Assembly (NCBI GenBank): GCA_900199595.1
Contig: FZRB01000007.1
Coordinates: 81,323 to 145,322 of the forward strand
From: Lachnospiraceae bacterium
GTDB lineage: Bacteria; Bacillota; Clostridia; Lachnospirales; Lachnospiraceae
Direction of reading: 5' to 3'
Length of the DNA: 64,000 nucleotides
A program made the translations under genes and the position numbers. The notes below the pieces were generated by a model. It was not told the DNA's origin. It did not search any database and worked only from the letters and a program-made list of their open reading frames with translations. Below, piece after piece: positions 28,287-36,478 of the stretch (position 1 is its first letter; every line of letters begins with the position of its first letter).

Positions 28287-29018
28287 CTTACTTCCCTCCC
28301 TTACGACGGTTCCTTCGTTTGTATTCAGACTTGAACGCACTACAAGTCGTACTCCATATTTTTTAGCCAGCTCAACAGAACGGTTATGAAGAACTCCCGC
28401 TCCGAGCGTCGCAAGCTCGAGCATTTCATCATAGGTTACCTGATCCAGCTTACGTGCTGCAGGAACCTTTCTCGGGTCGGCAGTATAGACGCCGTCAACG
28501 TCTGTATATATCTCACATTTATCAGCGTGAAGTGCTGCCGCTATGGCAACTGCTGTGGTATCAGAACCACCTCTTCCAAGTGTAGTATAGTCATCAAACT
28601 TATTTACGCCCTGGAAACCTGTTACTATAACGATCTTGTGCTGCTCCAGCTCATTTCTGATTCTTTCAGTATCAATTCTCTTGATACGGGCATTGCTGTA
28701 CACACTGCTTGTGTGCATGGCAACCTGATACGCATTAAGTGACACTGCCGGAACTCCCAGAGAAGCCATAGCCATGGACATCAGAGCTACTGACTGCTGT
28801 TCACCGGTGGTAAGGATCATATCCATCTCTCTCTTTGGAGGATTTGGATTAATCTCCTTTGCCATGTCGATCAGTACATCTGTGTATTTTCCCATTGCAG
28901 AAAGTACTACGACAACATCATTTCCATTTTTGTAATCCTCGATGCATCTGTTGGCAACATTGAATATACGATCCTTGTTACCGACGGAGGTACCTCCGAA
29001 CTTCTTTACGATCAACAT
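27816..29018 (-). CDS. lysC: Aspartate kinase
   Basis: Phosphorylates aspartate, the first step of lysine, threonine and methionine synthesis. The 400 residues include the N-terminal kinase motif VKKFGGTSVGN, the GRGGSDTTAVAIAAALHADKCEIYTDVDGVYTADPR region, and two C-terminal ACT domains (PGVAFKLFNALAKQNINIDMI; AGVAAKMFEALYDANINIRMISTSEI). This is the monofunctional, feedback-sensitive type. AGGAG precedes the ATG. It is 49 bp downstream of hom. The sequence shows a second, internal start (separate entry). Confidence 0.95.
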   Translation of the reverse strand: MLIVKKFGGTSVGNKDRIFNVANRCIEDYKNGNDVVVVLSAMGKYTDVLIDMAKEINPNPPKREMDMILTTGEQQSVALMSMAMASLGVPAVSLNAYQVAMHTSSVYSNARIKRIDTERIRNELEQHKIVIVTGFQGVNKFDDYTTLGRGGSDTTAVAIAAALHADKCEIYTDVDGVYTADPRKVPAARKLDQVTYDEMLELATLGAGVLHNRSVELAKKYGVRLVVRSSLNTNEGTVVREGSKMEKMIVSGVAADPDAARVAVIGLKDEPGVAFKLFNALAKQNINIDMILQSIGRHGKKDISFTCTDDDADLAKQIIEDEMDFEDIDVDKDVSKVSIVGAGMQTNAGVAAKMFEALYDANINIRMISTSEIRVTVLIDAKNTERAMNAIHDKFNLGAE

Positions 29019-29066
29019 AGATTTTAACTCCTGTTACTTTATTTCCCCGTTAACCCCGCAATTACA

Positions 29067-30275
29067 TTAATCACTAACTCTTATGCGACTTACGATATCA
29101 AACTTTTCAGCAGCTTTTTCAAATTCCAGACCTGTCAAAACTTTTGTGATAAATGCGGTCTCGCCCAGTGACTCATCACCTTCAATAAACTGAACATCAC
29201 CAAAGCTGTCCTTAATATCTGCTTCAAGCCCCTTACCCTTTACACGTACAAAGTACGGAGTGGTAAGTGCATCAACGCCTTCAATAGTTCTCTTTTCTTT
29301 ACTCCAAAGAACCTTGGCTGTCTCGCCTCTTCTCTTTATGATATCTACAACATCCGATACAACTGCACTGGCTGTAGGAAGAGATCCTGCTCCCTTTCCG
29401 TAGAACATTACCTCACCCAGCATATCACCCTTTACGAGGATTGCATTAAAGACATCCTTAACACTATAAAGAGGATTGTCCGGATATAAAACAAAAGGCG
29501 CAACCATGGAATAGGTCTTATGATAATCCTTACGGGCAATTCCCAGAAGCTTTATCGTAGCACCTATCTTCTTCATATAATCAAAATCCGTAGTAGTAAT
29601 CTTAGAAATACCCTCAGTATAGATATCCTCAAAATCAACCTGCTTCTCATAAGCAAGTGAAGTAAGAATTGCTATCTTACGGCAGGCATCATAGCCTTCT
29701 ATATCAGCCTCAGGATTTCTCTCGGCATAGCCCATGTCCTGAGCTTCCTTAAGAACAGTATCAAAATCAGCGCCTTCAACTTCCATCTTTGTAAGAATGT
29801 AGTTTGTGGTACCATTCATGATACCCTCTATCTCCTCTATATGATCAACAGTCAGACACTCTGACAGAGGACGTATGATAGGTATTCCACCACCTACAGA
29901 CGCCTCAAAGAAGAAATTAACCTTATTAGCCGCAGCTATCTCAAGCAGCTCTGCACCGTGTACAGCTACAAGCTCCTTGTTAGAAGAGCATGCACTCTTT
30001 CCTGCTTCAAGCGCTCTCTTTACAAATGTATAGGCCGGCTCTACGCCTCCCATAACTTCGACAACAACATCAACCTCTTCATCCTCAATGATCACATTTA
30101 CATCGTGAACAAGCACCTCTTCCACAGGATCTCCCGGAAAATCTCTTAAATCAAGGACATACTTGACTCTGATATCCTCACCTGCCCGACGTGCGATATG
30201 GCTGTTATTGTCGTTTATTATTTTATAAACTCCGGAACCGATCGTTCCGTATCCAAGTATCGCTACATTAATCAT
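29067..30275 (-). CDS. hom: Homoserine dehydrogenase
   Basis: Reduces aspartate semialdehyde to homoserine. The start at 30275 (MINVAILGYGTIGSGVYKI) is chosen because the NAD(P)-binding Rossmann motif begins there and GGAG is 8-9 nt upstream; the longer frame overlaps prfB. About 402 residues: Rossmann domain, catalytic domain with EGIMNGTTNYILTKM, and a C-terminal extension with an ACT-like regulatory region (about 330-400). The adjacent lysC gives a two-gene aspartate-pathway unit, downstream of prfB by 55 bp. Confidence 0.93.
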   Translation of the reverse strand: MINVAILGYGTIGSGVYKIINDNNSHIARRAGEDIRVKYVLDLRDFPGDPVEEVLVHDVNVIIEDEEVDVVVEVMGGVEPAYTFVKRALEAGKSACSSNKELVAVHGAELLEIAAANKVNFFFEASVGGGIPIIRPLSECLTVDHIEEIEGIMNGTTNYILTKMEVEGADFDTVLKEAQDMGYAERNPEADIEGYDACRKIAILTSLAYEKQVDFEDIYTEGISKITTTDFDYMKKIGATIKLLGIARKDYHKTYSMVAPFVLYPDNPLYSVKDVFNAILVKGDMLGEVMFYGKGAGSLPTASAVVSDVVDIIKRRGETAKVLWSKEKRTIEGVDALTTPYFVRVKGKGLEADIKDSFGDVQFIEGDESLGETAFITKVLTGLEFEKAAEKFDIVSRIRVSD

Positions 30276-30330
30276 TCTGTACTCTCCATCTATAATCCTG
30301 TATACATTGATACAGAAAATTATTACAATA

Positions 30331-31450
30331 TTACTCCTGCTGACCGCCTGTTGCAATCCAGGCAAGATATGCATTTATGAATCCGTCTAAATCACCATCC
30401 AGAACTCTTCCTGCATCACCCATCTCATAGCTGGTTCTAAGGTCCTTCACCATGGTATATGGCTGAAGCACATAGGAACGTATCTGGCTTCCGAATCCGT
30501 TTTCGCCCGTATCCCCTCTGATACCGGACAACTGCTCATCCTGCTTAGCTTTCTCTATAAGATAAAGCTTAGCCTTCAGCATCCTCATCGCCTGATCCTT
30601 GTTCTGATGCTGAGAACGTTCGTTCTGGCACTGCACAACAATTCCCGTAGGAAGATGAGTTATTCTTATGGCAGATGAAGTCTTGTTGATATGCTGACCA
30701 CCTGCTCCACTTGCACGATAAGTATCTATTCTCAGATCCTCATCATTTATCTCAACATCGATGTTATCATCAATAACCGGCATAACATCCACTGAACAAA
30801 AAGACGTCTGTCTCTTTCCGGCAGCATTAAAAGGTGATATCCTGACCAGTCTGTGAACACCATGTTCTGACTTCAGATAACCATATGCATGATAGCCTTC
30901 TACCTGAAATGTAACTGACTTGATTCCGGCCTCATCACCATCCAGAAGATCCAGAACCGAAACTTTAAACTTATGTTTGTCGGCCCATCTCTGATACATA
31001 CGATAAAGCATACTTACCCAGTCACAGGCTTCAGTACCGCCCGCTCCAGCATGTATGGTCACTGTAGCATCATTTGTATCAAATTCGCCTGACAGTAAGG
31101 TCTCTATACGGAAAGCTTCAAACTTCTTCTTAAAGTCTGCAAGCATCTCTCCTGTTTCCTGAGTCAGAGCTTCATCATCCTCTTCCTCAGCCATTTCAAT
31201 CATAGTCTCTATATCATCATATGCAGTCTGCATATCATTGAAGCTCTCAATAGTACCCTTAAGGCCCTTAAGCTCCTTCATGATCTGACCTGACTTCTCT
31301 ATATCATCCCAGAAGTCCGGAGCATCCATCCCGGCTTCCAGTTCAGCTATTCTTTTCTCCTTGCCGGCGATGTCAAAGTGAATCCCTCACTTCCGCCAGC
31401 GGTGCCTTGTACTTTGCGAGCTCCATCTTGTACTCATCAAGTTCAAGCAC
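30331..31450 (-). CDS. prfB: Peptide chain release factor 2, with programmed +1 frameshift
   Basis: RF2 recognises UGA and UAA. The main frame (from 31374) holds the recognition tripeptide SPF (HRLVRISPFNAAGKR) and the catalytic GGQ (GAGGQHINKTSSA). The N-terminus is in another frame: a GTG at 31450 with AAAGGTGG 7 nt upstream encodes 25 codons (LELDEYKMELAKYKAPLAEV...RDSL), then an in-frame TGA. Slipping +1 at CTT-TGA-C joins it to DIAGKEKRIAELEAG and gives about 372 residues, the family length. This is a functional gene with autoregulatory recoding, not a broken one. It has its own promoter. Confidence 0.94.
31372..31392 (-). promoter_or_regulatory. prfB: prfB +1 frameshift site
   Basis: The slippery heptamer CTTTGAC occupies 31378-31372. 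An internal Shine-Dalgarno-like AGGGA lies 4 nt upstream of the CTT codon. TGA at 31375-31373 is the zero-frame stop that RF2 itself would read, the known feedback design. Confidence 0.93.
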
Positions 31451-31520
31451 ACGACCACCACCTTTCTGTTTCCACTTCCACCCTTGTTAATGATACGCGC
31501 CTTGCGCATCAGGGAGTGAA

Positions 31521-31549
31521 GTTATATCTATATGAAGTAGCTGTGTCAA
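31521..31549 (-). promoter_or_regulatory. Sigma-A promoter of prfB
   Basis: A perfect TTGACA (31544-31549) and TATAAC (31521-31526) are separated by 17 bp on the minus strand, about 70 bp upstream of the GTG start. Confidence 0.8.
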
Positions 31550-31572
31550 CTGCCTTTATTAGTAAACTTCAT

Positions 31573-31727
31573 CATGATTTGGATTGATATTTCCTCATGA
31601 GACCGTTTCGGGTCTCGGCGCTTAACGATTCGCAAGGCTTGGCCGAAGCGAGAGTTTAGCGTCCGCTAGGGGTACCCGAACCGTGCGAGAGCTGAGTCGA
31701 ATGAGGAAATCATCAAGACAAATCATG
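31573..31727. repeat. 155-bp inverted-repeat element between secA and prfB
   Basis: Near-identical 26-27 bp arms (31573-31598 and 31701-31727, both beginning CATGATTTG on reading inward and ending TTTCCTCAT) enclose about 100 bp rich in smaller hairpins: GAGACC/GGTCTC (599-616), TAGCG/CGCTA, and palindromic GGGTACCC. There is no open frame and no T-tract. It lies after the secA stop and before the prfB promoter. It could be a small mobile palindromic unit or a 3' end structure. Confidence 0.6.
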
Positions 31728-31732
31728 TTTGA

Positions 31733-34435
31733 TTATACTCTGCCGCAACAATTTTTATACTTCTGACCAGAGCCGCATGGGCACGGATCATTTCTTCCGA
31801 TCTTCTTAGCCTTACGCTTTGTAGGCTCCTTCTTTACGGTCTCATCCTTGTTAGTACCGGTTTCCTTAGCAACCTGCTCTCTCTTAACCTCTTCTCTTGG
31901 TTTAAGTCTGACATGGAACATAATACGAGCTGTTTCTTCCTTAATGGAAGCGATCATGTCATTGAACATGTCATATCCGGCAAGCTTGTACTCTACAAGT
32001 GGATCCTTATTTCCATATCCCTGAAGACCAATACCCTGACGAAGCTGTTCCATATCGTCAATGTTGTCCATCCACTTTCTGTCGACAGTCTTCAGTATAA
32101 TAACACGCTCTACTTCAGAACGCTGCTCCTCAGATTCGAACTCTTCCTTACAACGGGCTTCATACATATCAAGAGCCTTTTCCTGAAGACGTGACTTAAG
32201 AGAATTCGCATTTCCCTTATTCTTCTCTTCATCATTAAGCTCTATCTTACCAAATGGAACGATTGGATCAAGCATAGCGCTGAGCTCTTTCATATCCCAC
32301 TCGCCTGGATCTACCTCACTTGAGGCTATCTTGTCAACATAGCTTCCGACAGTATCTGTTATCATTTCAAGGACTGTATTATGCATGTCCTCGCCATCCA
32401 GAACTTTACGTCTCTCAGCATAGATAACCTCACGCTGTTCATTATTTACCTGATCGTACTCGAGAAGGTTCTTTCTGATACCGAAGTTGTTGGATTCGAT
32501 CTTCTTTTGTGCCTTCTCAACGAACTTAGTGATAGTCTTATGCTCTATCTCTTCACCCTCAGGAATCTTCAGCGTATCATAGATACCCATAACTCTTTCT
32601 GAACCGAAAAGTCTCATCAGATCATCTTCAAGTGACAGATAGAACTTGGATTCGCCCGGATCTCCCTGACGTCCTGAACGTCCACGGAGCTGATTATCTA
32701 TACGACGGGACTCATGTCTCTCTGTACCTATAACCTTAAGACCGCCTGCCGCTTTAACTATCTCGGCTTCCTTATCAACTATAGCCTGAGCTTCTGCCTC
32801 TGCATCCTTTAACTGTTCAGGAGTAGCCTGCTCAAATTTTATGTGATGAGTCCTGAGAATATCAGGAATCATATGCTTTACATTTCCACCCAGAGTGATA
32901 TCGGTACCACGTCCTGCCATGTTTGTTGCGATGGTAACTGCACCGGCACGACCTGCCTGAGCAACTATCTCAGCTTCCTGCTCATGATACTTGGCATTCA
33001 GGACATTATGCTTGATTCCCTTAGCCTTAAGTAGCTTACTTATTTCTTCTGAAGAATCAATATTTACTGTACCAACCAGTACAGGCTGCTGCTTATCATG
33101 TGCCACTATTACAGACTCAATGATAGCATTCAGTTTTTCTTTTTTGGTCTTGAATATAGAATCATCCAGATCTATACGGGCAACAGGTCTGTTTGTAGGA
33201 ACAACTACAACGTCCATTCCGTATATCTCACGGAACTCCTGCTCCTCTGTCTGAGCAGTACCTGTCATACCTGCCTTCTTATCATACTTATTGAAGAAGT
33301 TCTGGAATGTGATAGTTGCAAGAGTCTTACTCTCACGCTTAACCTTTACATTTTCCTTTGCTTCTATAGCCTGATGAAGACCTTCATTGAAACGACGTCC
33401 CGGCATGATACGTCCGGTGAACTCATCAACGATAAGTACCTCATCATCCTTAACCACGTAGTCCTGATCTCTGTGCATAAGAGCATGAGCTCTTACAGCC
33501 TGGAGCATGGTGTGGTGAATCTCGATATTTTCAGGATCTGTTAAGTTATCTATATGGAAGAACTGCTCTATCTCCTTAACACCCTGCTCGGTGAATACGA
33601 TGAACTTATCCTTCTCATTTACAAGATAATCTCCATCTTCCTCAATTTCTGTACCCATAATGGCATCCATCTTGCTGATCTCAGTTGATGCAGTACCACG
33701 TTGCATACGGCGAGCCAGATAGTCGCACATCTTATAGATCTCAGTTGATTTTCCACTCTGTCCGGAAATGATAAGAGGGGTTCTTGCCTCATCTATAAGA
33801 ATGGAGTCGATCTCATCAATGATGGCATAATGAAGACCGCGCTGTACCAGGTTCTCTTTATAAACAGCCATGTTATCTCTCAGATAATCGAAACCAAGCT
33901 CGTTATTAGTGATATATGTGATATCACAGTTATATGCTTCCTGTCTTTCCTCAGTCGTAAAGTCATGCATTATAGCACTAACTGTAAGTCCAAGGAATCT
34001 ATGCACGCTACCCATCCACTCAGCATCACGCTTAGCCAGGTAGTCGTTAACTGTTACGATATGTACACCCTTGCCTTCAAGAGCATTCAGATAAGCAGGC
34101 ATGGTAGATACAAGAGTTTTACCTTCACCTGTACGCATCTCTGCCAGACGTCCCTGGTGAAGAATGATACCACCCATTACCTGAACAGGGAATGGCTTAA
34201 GACCTATAGCTCTGTATGCAGCTTCTCTTACGGTTGCAAACGCATCCACAAGGATATCATCCAAAGTCTCTCCATCAGCCAGCCTCTTCTTAAATACATC
34301 AGTACGAGCTCTCAGCTCATCATCTGATAACGCCTGCATCTCCTCATCCAATGCAAGAATCTTGTCTACAAGCGGTTTAATCTTCTTAAGTTCACGGTCA
34401 CTATGTGTACCGAATATTTTGTCAGTAAGTGACAT
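31733..34435 (-). CDS. secA: Preprotein translocase ATPase SecA
   Basis: The motor of the Sec pathway. 900 residues from MSLTDKIFG; GGAGG lies 7 nt upstream of this ATG, preferred over the GTG eight codons earlier. Walker A is MRTGEGKTL, the DEAD-like motif is DEIDSILIDEARTPLIISG, NMAGRGTDI is helicase motif V-like, and the C-terminus ends in the SEC-C zinc motif NDPCPCGSGQKYKNCCG preceded by a basic linker. It would export the many large signal-peptide proteins in this window. A promoter and a 155-bp structured element flank the gene. Confidence 0.98.
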   Translation of the reverse strand: MSLTDKIFGTHSDRELKKIKPLVDKILALDEEMQALSDDELRARTDVFKKRLADGETLDDILVDAFATVREAAYRAIGLKPFPVQVMGGIILHQGRLAEMRTGEGKTLVSTMPAYLNALEGKGVHIVTVNDYLAKRDAEWMGSVHRFLGLTVSAIMHDFTTEERQEAYNCDITYITNNELGFDYLRDNMAVYKENLVQRGLHYAIIDEIDSILIDEARTPLIISGQSGKSTEIYKMCDYLARRMQRGTASTEISKMDAIMGTEIEEDGDYLVNEKDKFIVFTEQGVKEIEQFFHIDNLTDPENIEIHHTMLQAVRAHALMHRDQDYVVKDDEVLIVDEFTGRIMPGRRFNEGLHQAIEAKENVKVKRESKTLATITFQNFFNKYDKKAGMTGTAQTEEQEFREIYGMDVVVVPTNRPVARIDLDDSIFKTKKEKLNAIIESVIVAHDKQQPVLVGTVNIDSSEEISKLLKAKGIKHNVLNAKYHEQEAEIVAQAGRAGAVTIATNMAGRGTDITLGGNVKHMIPDILRTHHIKFEQATPEQLKDAEAEAQAIVDKEAEIVKAAGGLKVIGTERHESRRIDNQLRGRSGRQGDPGESKFYLSLEDDLMRLFGSERVMGIYDTLKIPEGEEIEHKTITKFVEKAQKKIESNNFGIRKNLLEYDQVNNEQREVIYAERRKVLDGEDMHNTVLEMITDTVGSYVDKIASSEVDPGEWDMKELSAMLDPIVPFGKIELNDEEKNKGNANSLKSRLQEKALDMYEARCKEEFESEEQRSEVERVIILKTVDRKWMDNIDDMEQLRQGIGLQGYGNKDPLVEYKLAGYDMFNDMIASIKEETARIMFHVRLKPREEVKREQVAKETGTNKDETVKKEPTKRKAKKIGRNDPCPCGSGQKYKNCCGRV

Positions 34436-34500
34436 TTTATTTCCTCCAAATCTGACCACTGCCTACCGCAGCGGATACTTATCCATTAAAACATCTACAT

Positions 34501-34529
34501 ATAATAACACCTGAACGCCTTTATGGCAA
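34501..34529 (-). promoter_or_regulatory. Putative sigma-A promoter of secA
   Basis: TTGCCA (34524-34529) and TATTAT (34501-34506) are 17 bp apart on the minus strand, about 65 bp upstream of the secA ATG. Confidence 0.6.
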
Positions 34530-34530
34530 G

Positions 34531-34553
34531 AAAAAAAGCCCTACCTCGTAGCC
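34531..34553 (-). terminator. Possible terminator overlapping the stop of the upstream membrane protein gene
   Basis: On the minus strand CTAC-GAG-GTAG is followed by GGC and seven T. The stem is short (4 bp plus an imperfect extension) and includes the stop codon, so the call is weak. Confidence 0.35.
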
Positions 34554-35335
34554 AATACTGCAAGAAAGCATAAAAGCCCTATGAAGATTGAAAACCCTAT
34601 GATCAGCCACTCGGGACCTGCATCTCTTCTTGTTTCTGCAACAGTCACCTGATAATCCTGCTGAACAGTAAGCTTTCTCATCTTATCCAATATATCTTTT
34701 TGCTCAGGTAAAAGTTCATTTGTTTCTCCAACATATAAAATGTTGAACATGCCACTTCCCTTGTCCAGCTCCTTCTCTTCTATCTCTTTACACATCACGT
34801 TATATCTGTCGATTCTGTCCTCAAGAAATCTTCTCTCATCATCAAAGGAAATGATATGGTTCTTCTGTCTGTATGTCATCTTCTCTGGACCTGAATTAAG
34901 GATCTTCTTCTGCCATAGACGATTTGACATGGTTCTTATAGCCCCGGGAAGCATAAAGAATTCACACACAAGAAAAACAGCAAAATTAAGAATATTCATA
35001 AATATATAAAATATACTGAACAGACCGGAAAGACTTCCAAGTGAAGATAATAATAGTAATATCAGATTATAGGCAGCCGGGATAAGCGCTATAATACCTG
35101 TTGTCACTATACTGTCTTTGACCTCTTTATCCAGCCGGGCTTTTCTTTCCTTCATATTCTCCAGCTGATTTCTATACTGACCTGCAACAAAGTCCATCTG
35201 ACGTTTCAGCTCATTAAATGAATCAAGAAAACCCCCGTCTCCGGATGTGGTCTGATAATTTCTCCAGTCCGGAGAAGTCCAGGCGTCTCTGTTTCCGGGA
35301 GCTGTTTCTTCAGTTTTGTTTAATTGGTATGCCAT
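34541..35335 (-). CDS. Unknown membrane protein with central and C-terminal hydrophobic segments
   Basis: 264 residues, family not recognised. A hydrophilic start is followed by a probable coiled coil (about 40-72, LKRQMDFVAGQYRNQLENMKERKARLDKEVK), two membrane helices (about 74-130), a second charged segment (about 140-230, FLEDRIDRYNVMCKEIEEKELDKG), and a C-terminal helix at the very end (about 243-264, WLIIGFSIFIGLLCFLAVLATR). GAGG precedes the ATG. It sits between hpf and secA. Confidence 0.65.
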   Translation of the reverse strand: MAYQLNKTEETAPGNRDAWTSPDWRNYQTTSGDGGFLDSFNELKRQMDFVAGQYRNQLENMKERKARLDKEVKDSIVTTGIIALIPAAYNLILLLLSSLGSLSGLFSIFYIFMNILNFAVFLVCEFFMLPGAIRTMSNRLWQKKILNSGPEKMTYRQKNHIISFDDERRFLEDRIDRYNVMCKEIEEKELDKGSGMFNILYVGETNELLPEQKDILDKMRKLTVQQDYQVTVAETRRDAGPEWLIIGFSIFIGLLCFLAVLATR

Positions 35336-35387
35336 ATCATTCCTCGATTATCATTTTTCAGTATTTTTAGTTCGACTTCTCACAAAT

Positions 35388-35424
35388 CAAGAAACAGCCC
35401 AGGATGCAAGCATCCATGAGCTGT
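35388..35424 (-). terminator. Terminator of hpf
   Basis: ACAGC...GGATGC and GCATCC...GCTGT form a two-part stem around a TT loop (35394-35424), followed on the minus strand by TTTC. It is 34 bp after the hpf stop. The short T-run makes efficiency uncertain. Confidence 0.6.
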
Positions 35425-35457
35425 CTCCCTTTTATCTAACTGAGTAATGATCAAATC

Positions 35458-35988
35458 TTAGTACTCCGGCTCGATAAGTCCGTATGTATTACCCTTTCTC
35501 TTATAAACTACATTAACTTCATCAGTCTCTGCATTTCTGAACATATAGAAGCTGTGACCCAGAAGCTCCATCTGTACACATGCATCCTCAGGATACATAG
35601 GCTTAACAGGAAATCTCTTGCTTCTGATGATCTGGATCTCATCATAATCCTCTACATCCTCTTCCTCAAGGAAACGATCCTGGAAGAATGCAGCATCCTG
35701 ATTCTGATCTATGATCTTCTTCTTATACCTTACAACCTGTCTCTCTATAGTTTCAGCAACCATATCTATTGATACATACATATCGTCGCTTACCTGTTCT
35801 GCTCTTATGATATGTCCCTTCATAGGGATTGTTACCTCTATCTTCTGTCTCTCCTTTTCAACTGATAGAGTAATATTTGCGTTAGCGTCTTCTGCGAAGA
35901 ACTTCTCAAGTCTTCCCAGCTTATCATAAACCGCCTTCTTCAGCCCCTCTGTTAAATCAATATTTTTTCCCGCAATGTTATAATTCAT
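35458..35988 (-). CDS. hpf: Long-form ribosome hibernation promoting factor
   Basis: 176 residues from MNYNIAGKNIDLTEGLKKAV; the start at 35988 has AAGGAGAG upstream and the longer frame lacks homology. The N-terminal S30AE domain (about 1-100) has the RKLEKFF-like KLGRLEKFF and ends with ERQVVRYKKKI. An acidic linker leads to the C-terminal dimerisation domain (about 120-176, SKRFPVKPMYPEDACVQMELLGHSFYMFRNAETDEVNVVYKR in several parts). This form dimerises 70S ribosomes into 100S particles in stationary phase. It has its own promoter with an about 70-nt leader. Confidence 0.95.
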   Translation of the reverse strand: MNYNIAGKNIDLTEGLKKAVYDKLGRLEKFFAEDANANITLSVEKERQKIEVTIPMKGHIIRAEQVSDDMYVSIDMVAETIERQVVRYKKKIIDQNQDAAFFQDRFLEEEDVEDYDEIQIIRSKRFPVKPMYPEDACVQMELLGHSFYMFRNAETDEVNVVYKRKGNTYGLIEPEY

Positions 35989-36056
35989 AGTCTTACTCTC
36001 CTTCTCGCTAGTTTTACATCGTTCCAAAGGTTATCCCCAAAAATGATGTTATTGAA

Positions 36057-36086
36057 ATTATAACATATAAAGCGTATATGTGCCAA
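36057..36086 (-). promoter_or_regulatory. Sigma-A promoter of hpf
   Basis: TTGGCA (36081-36086) and a perfect TATAAT (36057-36062) are separated by 18 bp on the minus strand. Confidence 0.65.
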
Positions 36087-36245
36087 AGTTTTTTGGTTCA
36101 GGTATCAAAAAACAGGTTATCTCACCGCTAAAAATACATATAATGAAGAGAAAAAAATTTGCTGTTTTATAAAAGTTTGTGAGAAATAACGAAATTTTTT
36201 TTATTTTTTACCCTTATCTAACCTTGATTATGTATACCCTTTTTA

Positions 36246-36312
36246 TGTTGATAATGTTGATAACTTTGTTAATAACCGAAGAATCAAGGCTTTCAGAGTG
36301 TATTTATCAACA
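36246..36312. other. Cluster of DnaA-box-like 9-mers
   Basis: TGTTGATAA occurs twice in direct contact (36246-36254 and 36255-36263), a variant TGTTAATAA follows after 3 bp (36267-36275), and the inverse TTATCAACA lies at 36304-36312. Each is one or two changes from the DnaA consensus TTATCCACA. A further TTATCCCCA is at 36031-36039 and an AT-rich tract lies at about 36185-36230. DnaA binding is inferred from motif only. Confidence 0.4.
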
Positions 36313-36362
36313 CAGATTTACGTAATTCTATGTTAATTATTGTCAACCACTTTGCAAATCTG

Positions 36363-36379
36363 TTGTGCAAGTTGCACAA
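36363..36379. promoter_or_regulatory. Perfect 17-bp palindrome, candidate operator
   Basis: TTGTGCAA, a central G, then TTGCACAA. The arms are exact inverse copies and the spacer is too short for an RNA hairpin, so a dimeric DNA-binding protein site is more likely than a terminator. Confidence 0.4.
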
Positions 36380-36404
36380 AAACTAACATTCAGCGATCGC
36401 ATCA

Positions 36405-36448
36405 TCTAAAAAGAATAAAGAAAGCGGCCAGCTCATCGCTGACCGCTT
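36405..36448 (-). terminator. Terminator of the NlpC/P60 gene
   Basis: An 11-bp GC-rich stem (36422-36432 with 36438-36448, one G-U-type mismatch) is followed on the minus strand by TTTCTTTATTCTTTTT. Confidence 0.9.
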
Positions 36449-36478
36449 GATAGGTAATATAATTACTATAACAATTTT

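Larger units (their letters stand above)
35989..36478. other. 490-bp AT-rich intergenic region
   Basis: There is no credible gene. From left to right it holds the hpf promoter (36057-36086), a T-run-rich stretch around 36190-36220, a cluster of DnaA-box-like 9-mers (36246-36312), a perfect 17-bp palindrome (36363-36379), and the terminator of the NlpC/P60 gene (36405-36448). Roughly 300 bp between promoter and terminator are not needed for either neighbour. Confidence 0.6.

Noticed and set aside
30331..31329. prfB read as a truncated or frameshifted pseudogene
   Set aside because: The missing N-terminus is encoded upstream in the other frame with the canonical CTTTGAC recoding site, so the gene is intact.
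31599..31700. tRNA-like segment (GGTTCGGGTACCCC resembles a T-arm)
   Set aside because: No anticodon arm, acceptor stem or D-arm of the right spacing could be built around it.
36246..36312. Calling this region oriC outright
   Set aside because: dnaA, dnaN, rpmH and rnpA are absent, the boxes are imperfect, and gene direction on the right side does not stay consistent. It is kept only as a finding.
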